Positions 7,318 to 15,783 of a stretch of DNA of 23,016 nucleotides are shown here, in pieces. The notes beneath the pieces are model-generated. The model was given only the letters and a program-made list of their open reading frames with translations, was not told the origin of the DNA and searched no databases. Origin of the DNA: Winogradskyella sp. (GTDB lineage: Bacteria; Bacteroidota; Bacteroidia; Flavobacteriales; Flavobacteriaceae); assembly GCA_030149115.1 (NCBI GenBank), contig JASBSE010000166.1:1-23016 (forward strand), given 5' to 3'. How positions within the stretch are numbered: the stretch's first letter is position 1; the number at the start of each line of letters is the position of its first letter. A program made the translations under genes and the position numbers.

Positions 7318-9717
7318 TTAATAATTGAGTTTTAGTTTTATGTTAAAATTTCTACCCAGATCATCAGCAAAATAACGCAACCTGTTTAAGTAGTTTCTGT
7401 AGGATACATTAAATAGGTTTTCAACATTAAACGAAACGTTTAGTGCTGATTTTTTAAAAACCTTAAAGCTCGCAGAGCTATTAAAGCTAAAAAGCGTATA
7501 TGCTGAAGGTGTTGAACTTATGTCAACATACACATCGTCTTGTATTACAGGATCGAATGTGAAAAAATTATAATCTGGAAATCTTTTTTGTTGTAATACA
7601 GTATGTTGTTTTATACCAATTGATAATTGGTTAAGTTTTTTGTTATTATAGGTAATTGTATTTGAAAAATTTGTTGCAGGCATGTGTATAAGAGATGTGT
7701 CTTCTGAAATATTATCACCTCTTAACAAGCTTAAACTACCATTGTAACTAAATTGGTTAGATATTTTCTTATTAATATCTATATCTACACCAAAAATTCT
7801 TGCATCTACCTGGTTGTATTCCCAAACAGGAAAAGCACCTCGTATTGTTGTGGTTGTACCTATAGGAATGAGTTGTGCAAAATTATTGATGTACTTATAA
7901 TAAGGGCTTACAGCGAATCCAAATTCATCATTATTTCGCTCAATAGAAGCTACAAATTTGTTAGCTACTTCTTTTTGCATGGTAAGCTTACCAATTTCTA
8001 TTCTTGCAGCACTATGATGCAAACCATCGCTAAATAATTCTGAAGGATTAGGCATTCTTGAAGCCAATCCGTAATTAACTAATAGTTGAATATCATTTTC
8101 AAACTGTTTTGTTAAGCCCAAACTAGCAGATACATTATGAAATGTAAATTCAGGATACGTTAAGTATCTAGAATTTTCTATGACACCAGAGTTGAATTGA
8201 GGAAATAACTCATCATAATTGTAAGTATCATCCCAATCTGTAACTCTGTATTGCTTTTCTGCTTCTATACGAGAAAAATCATATCTAAATCCTGCGCTTA
8301 TTTCGGTATTGTGGTTTAGATCGTAGTTACCTGTGGCATAAACTCCAGCATCATACTTATCAAAATCTGGTATTAATGGACTTACACCTGTGCCAGAGAT
8401 GGCATCATTCTGTTGGTAACGCAAAAGAAAACCAGTATTTATGGTTAATTTATCTAAAGCATCAATACGTAAATTGGGCTGTAAGGATGTTGTAAATAAC
8501 CTTAAATCTATCACAGGAATATCTTCTCTGTCTCCTCGTCGTAAATCAAACTCTTTTCTTCTGTTAATTTGAAAATCATACTGTAGAGTAAGTTTTCCAA
8601 ACCCTTGAAAACGCTTGTAGGCTTCTACTTTTCCTAAGTGATGCGTTATCTCTTGTTTAGGGTTATTTATATCATAAGAGAAGTCGTTAATTACTTGTGG
8701 TGTGCCTTCATTTATAGCTCTTACTAAATCGTTAACATTGCCTATGTGCGAAGCGCTTAAAATTCCAATAGTATTATCAACAAAACTATAATAGGCATCA
8801 AATCCTTTTTCAAAAGACTTATAGCCAAATCTGGCGGAAGTATTAATGCTTTTAACTCCTGTGTTTGATAAATTATAATCCGCTGCTTCAAAATCACCAA
8901 AAGCTTTGTAACTAGCTTGTGCTTTGGCATAAAATCCACTTTTAAATGTTTTTACCAATTCAGTATTAACATTTCCGCCCCAACCATTAGTATTAAAGGA
9001 TAGGGAAGTACTACCAAATAAACTGTCTTTAACAAAATAATTTTCTGGACGAATTAGAATTAAACCACCAATAGCATCGCTTCCATACATTAATGTATTA
9101 GCACCTTTTACTACATCTATGCGTCCACCAGAATTAATATCAATATTTGGTGCGTGCTCATCTCCCCATTCTTGGTCAAAAAGGCGAACATTATTATTAA
9201 CTATCAATAATCTGCTACTATGTAGACCATGAATCATAGGTTTTACAATAGTATTACCTGTGTTTAAAGAGGTAACACCACTTATACTATTAAGTGCATC
9301 ACCTAATGATTTATCAGAGTATTGATCTAACTCGTTCTTAGATATAGATTGTTGTATGCTGGTATTTTGTAGTTTAGAACTTCCGGCTATTGTAACTTCG
9401 TTAAGCTCTTCTATATGGTGCTCTAGTAAAATGCTTTTAAAAATATCATTATCAACAATGTATGATACAGTTTTAGTTTCGCAACCAATGTGAGATATTA
9501 CGAGTGTTAATTCGCCATAACAAAGTTTTTCAATTTTAAATTTCCCATCGACGTCAGAGGTTGTATACTTATCTAAATTTTGTAAATAAACAGTAGCGCC
9601 AACGATAGGAGTATTGTTGTGAAAGTCTTTGAGTTCACCAAGGAATGTGTAATTACAGTCTTGTGCAGAACCGAACTGAGATAATATTAAAAGTATGAAT
9701 AATGCTTTAAGCCTCAT
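7318..9717 (-). CDS. TonB-dependent outer-membrane receptor (possible metal/metal-complex type)
   Basis: A 799-residue receptor that would import a scarce ligand through the outer membrane using TonB energy. Parts in order: signal peptide 1-18 (LFILLILSQFGSAQ); carboxypeptidase-regulatory-like beta domain about 24-100 (GATVYLQNLDKYTTSDVDGKF); plug domain about 115-225 (SLGDALNSISGVTS, VNNNVRLFDQEWGDEHAP, VVKGANTLMYGSDAIGGLI); then the barrel, ending in Tyr (NIKLKLNY). The plug stretch DQEWGDEHAPNID resembles receptors of the ZnuD-like group, so zinc or another metal is a reasonable guess, strengthened by the His-rich neighbours on both sides. It lies between a His-rich small protein (82 bases upstream) and the Asp/His-rich lipoprotein (downstream), probably one operon. 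The receptor call is firm; the ligand is inference. Confidence 0.92.
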   Translation of the reverse strand: MRLKALFILLILSQFGSAQDCNYTFLGELKDFHNNTPIVGATVYLQNLDKYTTSDVDGKFKIEKLCYGELTLVISHIGCETKTVSYIVDNDIFKSILLEHHIEELNEVTIAGSSKLQNTSIQQSISKNELDQYSDKSLGDALNSISGVTSLNTGNTIVKPMIHGLHSSRLLIVNNNVRLFDQEWGDEHAPNIDINSGGRIDVVKGANTLMYGSDAIGGLILIRPENYFVKDSLFGSTSLSFNTNGWGGNVNTELVKTFKSGFYAKAQASYKAFGDFEAADYNLSNTGVKSINTSARFGYKSFEKGFDAYYSFVDNTIGILSASHIGNVNDLVRAINEGTPQVINDFSYDINNPKQEITHHLGKVEAYKRFQGFGKLTLQYDFQINRRKEFDLRRGDREDIPVIDLRLFTTSLQPNLRIDALDKLTINTGFLLRYQQNDAISGTGVSPLIPDFDKYDAGVYATGNYDLNHNTEISAGFRYDFSRIEAEKQYRVTDWDDTYNYDELFPQFNSGVIENSRYLTYPEFTFHNVSASLGLTKQFENDIQLLVNYGLASRMPNPSELFSDGLHHSAARIEIGKLTMQKEVANKFVASIERNNDEFGFAVSPYYKYINNFAQLIPIGTTTTIRGAFPVWEYNQVDARIFGVDIDINKKISNQFSYNGSLSLLRGDNISEDTSLIHMPATNFSNTITYNNKKLNQLSIGIKQHTVLQQKRFPDYNFFTFDPVIQDDVYVDISSTPSAYTLFSFNSSASFKVFKKSALNVSFNVENLFNVSYRNYLNRLRYFADDLGRNFNIKLKLNY

Positions 9718-9799
9718 AACTATAGATTATAGTAAATGGTTGATTGCTAAATATTATAAAAATACCAGCAATTAAAAATAGTTTGATTTACGATAAATA

Positions 9800-10141
9800 T
9801 TAGGCTAATGTAGGCGGACCTCTTAAGTAAGATGTGTCTTGTAGATGTGTCCTTAAGAATAAATAAAAGCTTGTATTAGCTTTATTGTAATTATTCAAAA
9901 TTACGGTTTCAAATGTGTAGAAACCAGAATAGTAATTTGTGTTGAGTTTAAATTTGTAAAATTCACAGTCAATGTCTAGCTCATGAAAGTGCGTAGTGCT
10001 ATCACTATCATTTTTACATACTTTGTGCTTGTGATGGCTAAAAACATGAGATAACTTAACAGCAGAAGGTAACAATACTGCTAGTATTAATACCAAAGAA
10101 AGTACTTTGAAAATATGTTTTATGATAGTCTTTTTGTTCAA
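9800..10141 (-). CDS. Small His-rich exported or membrane-anchored protein
   Basis: A 113-residue protein with an N-terminal hydrophobic segment (residues about 10-28) and then a cluster of potential metal ligands: LSHVFSHHKHKVC, then TTHFHELDIDC. The rest is Tyr/Phe/Asn-rich, ending PPTLA. The start is a TTG codon at 10141, giving MNKKTIIKH; it overlaps the stop of the upstream DUF6787 gene by four bases (TTGA), pointing to translational coupling. It precedes the TonB receptor on the same strand. I infer a periplasmic metal-binding or sensing accessory of the uptake locus. No named family is recognised. Confidence 0.7.
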   Translation of the reverse strand: MNKKTIIKHIFKVLSLVLILAVLLPSAVKLSHVFSHHKHKVCKNDSDSTTHFHELDIDCEFYKFKLNTNYYSGFYTFETVILNNYNKANTSFYLFLRTHLQDTSYLRGPPTLA

Positions 10142-10626
10142 TCCACTAAACGTTTTAAGCCAAATCGTCTCAACATTTTTTTCTCAAATTCCCAAAAGAA
10201 TTTAAACTGACCAAATAACCAACCAAAGGTTACTAAAAGAATTTGATAAAAAATTAGCCCAATAATAATAAATAATATCCAGTAGAGTATAGGGTTTAAG
10301 TTTTCTTTAGTAATTCCCAAAAGTCTAATAATAGGCCTGCCAACATATAATGAGGATGAGCCTGTGACTGCAAAAACGATAAAAACTCTTATCATTTCCC
10401 AACGATATTGAAGTTTCCAACGCTTTTCAAGAAATGTAAAAAGCTTTAAAATCAAAACCAATAAGCTTATAAACAGTGCAAATGTGGCTATGAGAATATA
10501 CCCAAATTCATCAAAAAAGATTAATGCCAATCTGTATGAAGAATATCCAAGACTCAAAAGGCCAATTAATGGAAAAATTAATTGCCAGTTATACTGAATT
10601 TCCCAATTTTCTTTAAACTTATTCAT
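10138..10626 (-). CDS. DUF6787-like integral membrane protein
   Basis: A polytopic inner-membrane protein. The start is placed at the ATG at 10626 (MNKFKENWEIQYNWQ); an in-frame TTG at 10647 would add seven residues that overlap a palindrome. The chain shows an internal duplication: FKENWEIQYNWQLIFPLIG and later LEKRWKLQYRWEMIRVFIV, each a charged WxxxYxW segment leading into a membrane helix. The second repeat carries VFAVTGSSSLYVGRPI, which I associate with DUF6787. The C-terminus is basic (EFEKKMLRRFGLKR). Function unknown. It follows the DUF6146 gene closely and overlaps the next gene by four bases, so all are probably co-transcribed. Confidence 0.8.
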   Translation of the reverse strand: MNKFKENWEIQYNWQLIFPLIGLLSLGYSSYRLALIFFDEFGYILIATFALFISLLVLILKLFTFLEKRWKLQYRWEMIRVFIVFAVTGSSSLYVGRPIIRLLGITKENLNPILYWILFIIIGLIFYQILLVTFGWLFGQFKFFWEFEKKMLRRFGLKRLVD

Positions 10627-10643
10627 AGCACTTTTATAGTGCT
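10627..10643. promoter_or_regulatory. Short palindrome at the DUF6787 start codon
   Basis: AGCACT (10627-10632) and AGTGCT (10638-10643) form an inverted repeat with a 5-base AT spacer directly before the ATG. It could be an operator or an mRNA hairpin affecting initiation; chance is possible. Confidence 0.3.
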
Positions 10644-10654
10644 GCAAAATTACG

Positions 10655-11092
10655 CTAAATTCTAGGAATGAAGGAGGTCAATTGTTGTTTATATTTCAAC
10701 TGAAAGTACAAAAAGTAGTTATATAGTTTATAGTTAACTTCATAACCATAATCTGTACGCGAATCGTAATCAATTCTTAACTCATATAAGTTTGGATCGT
10801 AATTATAAGGTTGAAGATTTCTTTGATTCCATGCCTGGACTAGTAAAATGTTTCGTTTTTCAAGATAAGATTGAGAATGAAAACCTCTAGGTCTAGCTGT
10901 ACTGGCCAACCATGAATTAAAACCAGGTTCAATAATAATAATTTCATAGTCAGTTTCGTCACTACTTATAGAAACGGTGTCATTTTCTACTAAAGCACTG
11001 TCATTGCCATTATTAATCGTTGCATTTGTATTGTAAGATTTGCAGCTGGCAATTAGAGCAATAAGTACAACGAATGGAATAATCTTTTTCAT
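10655..11092 (-). CDS. DUF6146-like lipoprotein
   Basis: A lipoprotein of about 145 residues. The preferred start is 11092 (MKKIIPFVVLIALIASC); an upstream in-frame ATG at 11167 would prepend 25 residues, including a second hydrophobic run, and spoil the signal. The lipobox is LIASC. A linker rich in Asn/Ser/Asp is followed by a compact domain with IIEPGFNSWLAS, RGFHSQSYLEKRN, VQAWNQRNLQPYNYDPNLYE and DYGYEVNYKLYNYFLYFQ, which I recognise as the DUF6146 pattern. The gene is 28 bases upstream of the DUF6787 gene, a pairing common in Flavobacteriia. Function unknown; probably anchored to the periplasmic side of a membrane. Confidence 0.82.
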   Translation of the reverse strand: MKKIIPFVVLIALIASCKSYNTNATINNGNDSALVENDTVSISSDETDYEIIIIEPGFNSWLASTARPRGFHSQSYLEKRNILLVQAWNQRNLQPYNYDPNLYELRIDYDSRTDYGYEVNYKLYNYFLYFQLKYKQQLTSFIPRI

Positions 11093-11225
11093 AACATTAA
11101 AGATATTAATAATTTTTTTCATTTTAGAATTATTGATGTTAAAGACAAAGAAAAGCACAAATGCCATAGTGTAAAACAGCTAATGAGTAAATACACCTAT
11201 TCAGTGAGTAAGACTATAAATAAGA

Positions 11226-11249
11226 AAAGCAACTCCTAAGAGTTGCTTT
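11226..11249 (-). terminator. Rho-independent terminator after the DUF937 gene
   Basis: AAAGCAACTC (11226-11235) pairs perfectly with GAGTTGCTTT (11240-11249) around a CTAA loop. On the minus strand the stem is followed by TTTTCTTATT. It sits about 25 bases past the DUF937 stop and separates that gene from DUF6146. Confidence 0.8.
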
Positions 11250-11273
11250 AGTATATAATTTTGTGGTAGGATT

Positions 11274-11909
11274 TTATTTTCCGAATAAGCCTCCTAAAAG
11301 ACCTCCAAGACTACCTTTTTTCTTAGCACTACCAAGTACCATTCCTGCAACATCGTCAATAACGCTACCATCACCATCTGCATCTAATATCTTTTCTAGG
11401 AAACTTTGTTCGTTTTGAGTGTCGTTACCACCTAGTAATCCTCCTAATAAACCTGTAAGGTCACTCTGAGAACTTACATTATTTTGACGCGATTGCTTAC
11501 CTAAAACACCCATTAAGATTGGTGCGGCAACTTTTAGAATGTTACCAACAGAACCAGCATCTAATCCAGATTTTTGACCAATAACTTGCTCTACACCTTG
11601 TTGTTTGCTACCTAAGATATGACCTAAAATTTTAGACCCGTCAGTTTTTACCTCTTCATCAACTCCGCCTCCAAAAAGGCCACCTAAGTTGTCTAAGATA
11701 CTACCATCGTGCTTATTGCTTAGAGCTCCCATAAGACCTTGAGCTCCTTCTGGTGTAGAAGCATTGCGCTCCATTGCCTTCATAAGCACAGGTAACGCCA
11801 TTGTTAAAACACTACTTGTTTTGTCTTGATCCGTTCCTGTTGAACCAGAAACACCACTGATGATGTTTTTACCTAAATCACTATTTAATAAGTCTAAAAT
11901 TCCTTCCAT
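11274..11909 (-). CDS. DUF937-family protein
   Basis: A 211-residue soluble, Gly/Leu-rich protein with no signal peptide. It opens with MEGILDLLNSDLGKNIISGV and carries two copies of the helical DUF937 pattern: SSVLTMALPVLMKAMERN (about 32-50) and VGNILKVAAPILMGVLGKQ (about 121-139). These are joined by Gly-rich linkers (NLGGLFGGG, LLGGLLGG). Near the C-terminus is an Asp-rich DADGDGSVIDDVAG, like a calcium-binding or dockerin-like loop, and the chain ends in GGLLGGLFGK. The domain is named only by number and its role is not established. It is a single gene between two terminators. Confidence 0.88.
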   Translation of the reverse strand: MEGILDLLNSDLGKNIISGVSGSTGTDQDKTSSVLTMALPVLMKAMERNASTPEGAQGLMGALSNKHDGSILDNLGGLFGGGVDEEVKTDGSKILGHILGSKQQGVEQVIGQKSGLDAGSVGNILKVAAPILMGVLGKQSRQNNVSSQSDLTGLLGGLLGGNDTQNEQSFLEKILDADGDGSVIDDVAGMVLGSAKKKGSLGGLLGGLFGK

Positions 11910-11953
11910 TGTTTTATAAAATTACGGTTAATACATTTAGTTTAATAAGGTAC

Positions 11954-11981
11954 AAAAAAAGTCCTATACATTTATAGGACT
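11954..11981 (-). terminator. Rho-independent terminator of the serC-serA unit
   Basis: AGTCCTATA (11960-11968) pairs with TATAGGACT (11973-11981) around a 4-base loop. Read on the minus strand the stem runs into seven Ts. It lies about 32 bases past the serA stop. Confidence 0.88.
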
Positions 11982-12012
11982 CGTTTTATCTAAATAGGTC
12001 ACATTTATTTTG

Positions 12013-12963
12013 TTAGCCTAATATTTTAATAATCTGTTCAGCCAGTTCAGCACCAATTCTATCTTGTGCTTCATTGGTTGCAGCACCAGTATGTGGTGTT
12101 AATGATAAAGCAGGATTCATAAGTAATTGAACTTCTGGTTGTGGTTCTTTTTCAAAAACATCTAAGGCAGCTCTTGCTACTTTTCCGCTTTCTATGGCTT
12201 TTACTAAAGCTACTTCATTTACAACTCCACCACGTGCAGCATTAGCTATAATAACTCCATCCTTCATTTGGTTAAAGTCGCCTTCATCAATAACATACTC
12301 TTTTTGAGCAGGTACATGAAGTGTTATAAAATCAGCTTGTTTTAAAACCTCTTCTTTAGATACAGTCTTTATGTTAAAGCTTGCTTTTTGTCCATCAAAA
12401 AAGTCTAATTCTAAAGTGGTTTCTTCAATAAATGGGTCAAAGGCTACGATATTCATACCAGCACCAATACCTATCTTAGCAGTAGCTTGTCCTATTCTTC
12501 CAAAACCGATAACACCTAATGTTTTTCCCTTTAATTCTACACCTTTAGCGTAGGCTTTTTTAAGTGCTTTAAAGTTAGCATCTCCTTCTAAAGGCATATC
12601 GCGATTAGAATTATGAAGGAACCTAGCTAATCCATAGAAGTGACCAAATACCAATTCTGCTACAGAGTGTGATGACGCTGCAGGAGTATTGATAACATGA
12701 AGCCCTTTTTCTCTTGCATACTCAACGTCTATATTATCCATACCAACACCACCACGACCAATAATTTTAAGGCTAGGGCAGTTGTCTATAATGTCTTTTC
12801 TTACCTTGGTAGCACTTCTTACCAAGAGTACAGAAATCTCCTTATCGTTTATGTAGTTTTGTAATTGTTCTTGTGCAACTGTTGTTGTTATCACTTCGTA
12901 ACCCGCTGCTTCTAAAGCGTCAATACCGCTTTGAGAAACACCATCGTTTGCTAATACTTTCAT
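12013..12963 (-). CDS. serA: D-3-phosphoglycerate dehydrogenase (short form)
   Basis: A cytoplasmic NAD-dependent enzyme that oxidises 3-phosphoglycerate to 3-phosphohydroxypyruvate, the first step of serine synthesis. Of its 316 residues, the nucleotide-binding fold is marked by GVIGFGRIGQA (GFGRIG 153-158) with Asp176 closing the second strand. The catalytic set Arg244 (NAARGG), Glu273 (VFEKEP) and His291 (TPHTG) is spaced as in PGDH. The chain stops at about 316 residues, so there is no C-terminal ACT domain and serine feedback by that route is not expected. It follows serC by 28 bases, and a terminator follows it. Other 2-hydroxyacid dehydrogenases are similar, but the serC context settles the call. 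Confidence 0.93.
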   Translation of the reverse strand: MKVLANDGVSQSGIDALEAAGYEVITTTVAQEQLQNYINDKEISVLLVRSATKVRKDIIDNCPSLKIIGRGGVGMDNIDVEYAREKGLHVINTPAASSHSVAELVFGHFYGLARFLHNSNRDMPLEGDANFKALKKAYAKGVELKGKTLGVIGFGRIGQATAKIGIGAGMNIVAFDPFIEETTLELDFFDGQKASFNIKTVSKEEVLKQADFITLHVPAQKEYVIDEGDFNQMKDGVIIANAARGGVVNEVALVKAIESGKVARAALDVFEKEPQPEVQLLMNPALSLTPHTGAATNEAQDRIGAELAEQIIKILG

Positions 12964-12991
12964 GTAATTAGGAATTCTTTGTTTTATTTTT

Positions 12992-14053
12992 TTAAGCTTT
13001 ACGTTCTAGTTCACTCATAACCTCCACAAGTGCTTTTACACTATCTAGACTTAGAGCATTGTACATAGATGCTCTGTAGCCACCAACACTTCTGTGACCG
13101 TTAAGACCGTTGATTCCGGCTTCTGCCCACATGGCATCAAATGTTTCTTTAAGGTTTTCGTTTTCTAATGTAAAGGTCGCATTCATGATTGAGCGATCTT
13201 CTTTTACCGCATAACCTTTAAAGAGAGGGTTTAAGTCTATTTCTGAGTAAATTAAACGAGCTTTCTTTTCGTTTTCTTCTTCGATTGCTTTTATACCGCC
13301 TAAATCCTTTAACCATTGTAAGGTTAACATAGAGGTATAAACTGCAAATACAGGAGGTGTATTGAACATACTTCCTTTGCTAATATGTACTTTATAGTCC
13401 ATCATAGAAGGAATTTTGCGCGATACTTTACCAAGTATATCTTCTTTTACAACCACAAGTGTTGTGCCTGCAGGACCCATATTTTTCTGTGCACCAGCAT
13501 AGATTAAATCAAACTGAGTGAAGTCTAACTGACGAGAGAAGATATCACTACTCATATCGCAAACCATAGGAATTGGTGAGTCTGGGAAACTCTTCATTTG
13601 TGTTCCGAAAATGGTATTGTTAGATGTGCAGTGAAAATAATCATAATCTTCAGGGATATCGTAACCTTTTGGTATATAATTAAAGTTAGCACTCTTTGAA
13701 GAGGCTACTTCGTAGATATCGTCATAAATTTTAGCTTCTTTTATAGCCTTGTCACTCCAAGTACCAGTATTTAAATATCCAGCTCTTTTCTCAAGAAGGT
13801 TTAATGCTACCATTAAAAACTGCGTGCTAGCTCCACCTTGTAAGAATAAGGCTTTGTACCCTTTACCTTCTAAGCCTAAAAGTTCTAAAGCTAAAGCTCT
13901 TGCATTTTCCATAACATCTACAAAAGGCTTACTACGATGCGAAATCTCTATAAGTGATAAACCATCGTCAAAGTTTATAAGTGCTTCAGAAGCTTTTTGG
14001 ATTACAGATTTTGGTAGTACACAAGGACCTGCACTAAAGTTATGTTTTTTCAT
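12992..14053 (-). CDS. serC: Phosphoserine aminotransferase
   Basis: A PLP enzyme that converts 3-phosphohydroxypyruvate and glutamate to phosphoserine, the step after SerA. Of its 353 residues, MKKHNFSAGPCVLP is the classic SerC start. SLIEISHRSK (33-42) supplies phosphate-binding His39/Arg40. LQGGASTQFL (71-80) binds PLP phosphate. The Schiff-base lysine is Lys190 in YAGAQKNMGPAG. NGHRSVGGYRASMYNA near the end is also diagnostic. It forms an operon with serA (28-base gap), and the third pathway enzyme, SerB, is not adjacent. The gene upstream, an acyl-CoA reductase, is separated by about 200 bases, so serC probably has its own promoter in that gap. Confidence 0.96.
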   Translation of the reverse strand: MKKHNFSAGPCVLPKSVIQKASEALINFDDGLSLIEISHRSKPFVDVMENARALALELLGLEGKGYKALFLQGGASTQFLMVALNLLEKRAGYLNTGTWSDKAIKEAKIYDDIYEVASSKSANFNYIPKGYDIPEDYDYFHCTSNNTIFGTQMKSFPDSPIPMVCDMSSDIFSRQLDFTQFDLIYAGAQKNMGPAGTTLVVVKEDILGKVSRKIPSMMDYKVHISKGSMFNTPPVFAVYTSMLTLQWLKDLGGIKAIEEENEKKARLIYSEIDLNPLFKGYAVKEDRSIMNATFTLENENLKETFDAMWAEAGINGLNGHRSVGGYRASMYNALSLDSVKALVEVMSELERKA

Positions 14054-14157
14054 GTGTTAATATTTATTGTTTTTAATGGTCACATGGAATATCTTATTAT
14101 CATTTTAGCTATGAGATTTAAGATTAATCATAGATGTTTCATTAAGAACATAGTTTC

Positions 14158-14177
14158 ATTCCTGATGCTTCAGGAAT
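14158..14177. repeat. Perfect 8-bp stem palindrome upstream of serC
   Basis: ATTCCTGA (14158-14165) and TCAGGAAT (14170-14177) are exact complements with a TGCT loop. It lies in the roughly 200-base gap between the reductase stop and the serC start, about 105 bases before serC. It has no T-run on the minus strand where a terminator would be needed; on the plus strand an AT-rich stretch follows. It may be a mobile-type short palindrome or a leader structure. Confidence 0.4.
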
Positions 14178-14255
14178 TTGTTATTTTTTGTTTGAACAGT
14201 TACAAAGGTGCTAATTAATTGCCTATTAAGCATTACTAAATTGATAATTTTTGTA

Positions 14256-15314
14256 TCAAATTTTTAACAAGAAGTCAACAGTATCTACATCATCTGCATA
14301 ATCCCAAAGTTCTGGTTTTTGGGTGTGTCCAAAAGCGACTTCATTTTCTGAAAACCCATTAGATACAATGCATTGAATCTTATCGCTATCTTGTTGTAGT
14401 TTATCTTTTAGATTTGCCGCTGTATCGTAGTATTCATAGAAAACGGTGGCAATAGGCGAGGCATAGCTTTCATCTTCTTTTATCATTAAAAAGCCATTTT
14501 CTAGCATATCAAATTCGCTCATTAGGTACACGGCTTTATTGTAGTCGTAATTGTTGGCATATTTTGCTTCGTGGATAACAGGATGCCATTTGTAAACAGC
14601 CTTAAAGAACGCATCAAAATTATAGTCTTTTGGTACAAATAGTTTGGATACATTTCTACAGCCCAAACCGTAATATCTAAAGATATCGTCTGATAAGGCT
14701 TCTAATTGGTCTTGGGATTCATTACCATTGAGTATAGCAACAGAGTTTCTATTTTTTCTAATGATAGAGGGTTTGTTTTTAAAGTAATATTCAAAATAAC
14801 GTGCCGTATTGTTGCTTCCTGTTGCAATAACAGCATCAAAGGTTTCTAGCTTATCTTGTGTAAAGGTGATTTTGCCTTTAAAACCTGGTTCTACAACTTC
14901 GAGATATTTTGCTAAGTAGGGTAGAAGGTGCTTGTCGTTAGAAGACTGCTTTACCAATACCTTATGACCCGAAATGAGTACCGACAGAAAATCATGAAAG
15001 CCCACCAAAGGTATATTGCCTGCCATGATAATGCCTACGGTTTTTGGTTCTGTATTGTTAAAATTATATGTGCTTACCCATTGGTTAATGTTAGTACTGG
15101 TTAATGCGTTTGCCCAAGATTCTACACTAAAGAAAACATTAGCTTCTGTAAACCATCCATTATGTTCTTTGGCCAATTTTATTTGGTGTTTAAAGCCATC
15201 AAAAAAAAGGTCATTGGCTATAACAGTTGCATCTTTTTGTATGCTGGTAGTACCAAATTGGCTTAAAAATTGGCCTAATTTTGAGAAAGCGTTAATTCTT
15301 TGTTGTAAATCCAT
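14256..15314 (-). CDS. LuxC-like acyl-CoA reductase
   Basis: A 352-residue protein of the acyl-CoA reductase (LuxC) family, within the aldehyde-dehydrogenase-like fold. It would reduce an acyl thioester to an aldehyde with NAD(P)H. Visible features are PKTVGIIMAGNIPLVGFHDF (about 92-112), VLVKQSSNDKHLLPYLA, then FDAVIATGSNNTARYFEYYF and KPSIIRKNRNSVAILNG. FRYYGLGCRNVSKLFVP carries the likely catalytic cysteine in GLGCRNVS. The chain is shorter than luminous-bacteria LuxC, as usual for Bacteroidota copies, and no other lux genes are present, so bioluminescence is not implied. It is divergent from the ferredoxin gene at 15410, which could supply a linked redox partner. The natural substrate is unknown. 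Confidence 0.88.
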   Translation of the reverse strand: MDLQQRINAFSKLGQFLSQFGTTSIQKDATVIANDLFFDGFKHQIKLAKEHNGWFTEANVFFSVESWANALTSTNINQWVSTYNFNNTEPKTVGIIMAGNIPLVGFHDFLSVLISGHKVLVKQSSNDKHLLPYLAKYLEVVEPGFKGKITFTQDKLETFDAVIATGSNNTARYFEYYFKNKPSIIRKNRNSVAILNGNESQDQLEALSDDIFRYYGLGCRNVSKLFVPKDYNFDAFFKAVYKWHPVIHEAKYANNYDYNKAVYLMSEFDMLENGFLMIKEDESYASPIATVFYEYYDTAANLKDKLQQDSDKIQCIVSNGFSENEVAFGHTQKPELWDYADDVDTVDFLLKI

Positions 15315-15320
15315 ATAGAG

Positions 15321-15352
15321 TTTGGTAAAACGCCCTTTAGGGGTTAACTTTG
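15321..15352 (+). promoter_or_regulatory. Bacteroidota-type promoter for the ferredoxin gene
   Basis: TTTG at 15321-15324, a 20-base spacer, then TAACTTTG at 15345-15352 match the -33 TTTG and -7 TAnnTTTG elements. The ATG follows about 58 bases later at 15410. This is the best promoter match in the window. Confidence 0.6.
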
Positions 15353-15382
15353 CAATCCTGTCTGATGACAGGCAGGTGCAAA
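15349..15382. repeat. Nested palindrome in the ferredoxin leader
   Basis: CCTGTC (15357-15362) pairs with GACAGG (15367-15372) over a TGAT loop. An outer arm TTTGCA (15349-15354) pairs with TGCAAA (15377-15382). It overlaps the -7 element and the predicted 5' leader. The inner part belongs to a class of short CCTG(C/T)C palindromes that I recall as frequent between Bacteroidota genes; a related hairpin lies at 16740-16759. Confidence 0.45.
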
Positions 15383-15409
15383 ATTACATAATAAAAAAGA
15401 AAAATTACC

Positions 15410-15763
15410 ATGGCAATTATAATCACAGATGAATGTATAAATTGTGGAGCTTGTGAGCCTGAATGCCCTAATACTGCTATTTACGAAGGTGCTGACGATT
15501 GGCGTTATTCTGACGGCACAAGTTTAAAAGGTAAAGTTATTTTACCAAACGGTAAGGAAGTTGATGCCGAAGAAACTCAAAAGCCTATTAGTGATGAGGT
15601 ATATTATATAGCACCAGATAAGTGTACAGAGTGCATGGGCTTTCATGAAGAGCCACAGTGTGCTGCGGTTTGCCCAGTAGATTGTTGCGTTCCGGATGAC
15701 AACCATGTAGAAACCGAAGAAGAATTATTAGGCAAGCAACGCTTTATGCATCCTGAAGACTGA
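15410..15763 (+). CDS. 4Fe-4S dicluster ferredoxin
   Basis: A 117-residue cytoplasmic electron carrier with two iron-sulfur motifs. The first is CINCGACEPECP near residues 9-20 (CxxCxxCxxxCP). The second begins at CTECMGF and continues with an eight-residue insert before CAAVCPVDCC, an arrangement seen in bacterial 2[4Fe-4S] ferredoxins of the YfhL/Alvin type. The tail is acidic and helical (VETEEELLGKQRFMHPED). It begins with MAIIITDECI and has a good promoter and a strong terminator, so it is a single-gene transcript. It is divergent from the acyl-CoA reductase gene; a shared redox role is possible but unproven. Confidence 0.93.
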   Translation: MAIIITDECINCGACEPECPNTAIYEGADDWRYSDGTSLKGKVILPNGKEVDAEETQKPISDEVYYIAPDKCTECMGFHEEPQCAAVCPVDCCVPDDNHVETEEELLGKQRFMHPED

Positions 15764-15783
15764 ATTAATGAATAATGACTAAT

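Noticed and set aside
13749..14060. 103-codon frame antisense to serC
   Set aside because: Shadow of the serC reading frame; composition follows from the opposite strand.
14256..15314. Bioluminescence locus
   Set aside because: The LuxC-like protein is a stand-alone acyl-CoA reductase; no luxA, luxB, luxD or luxE is present.
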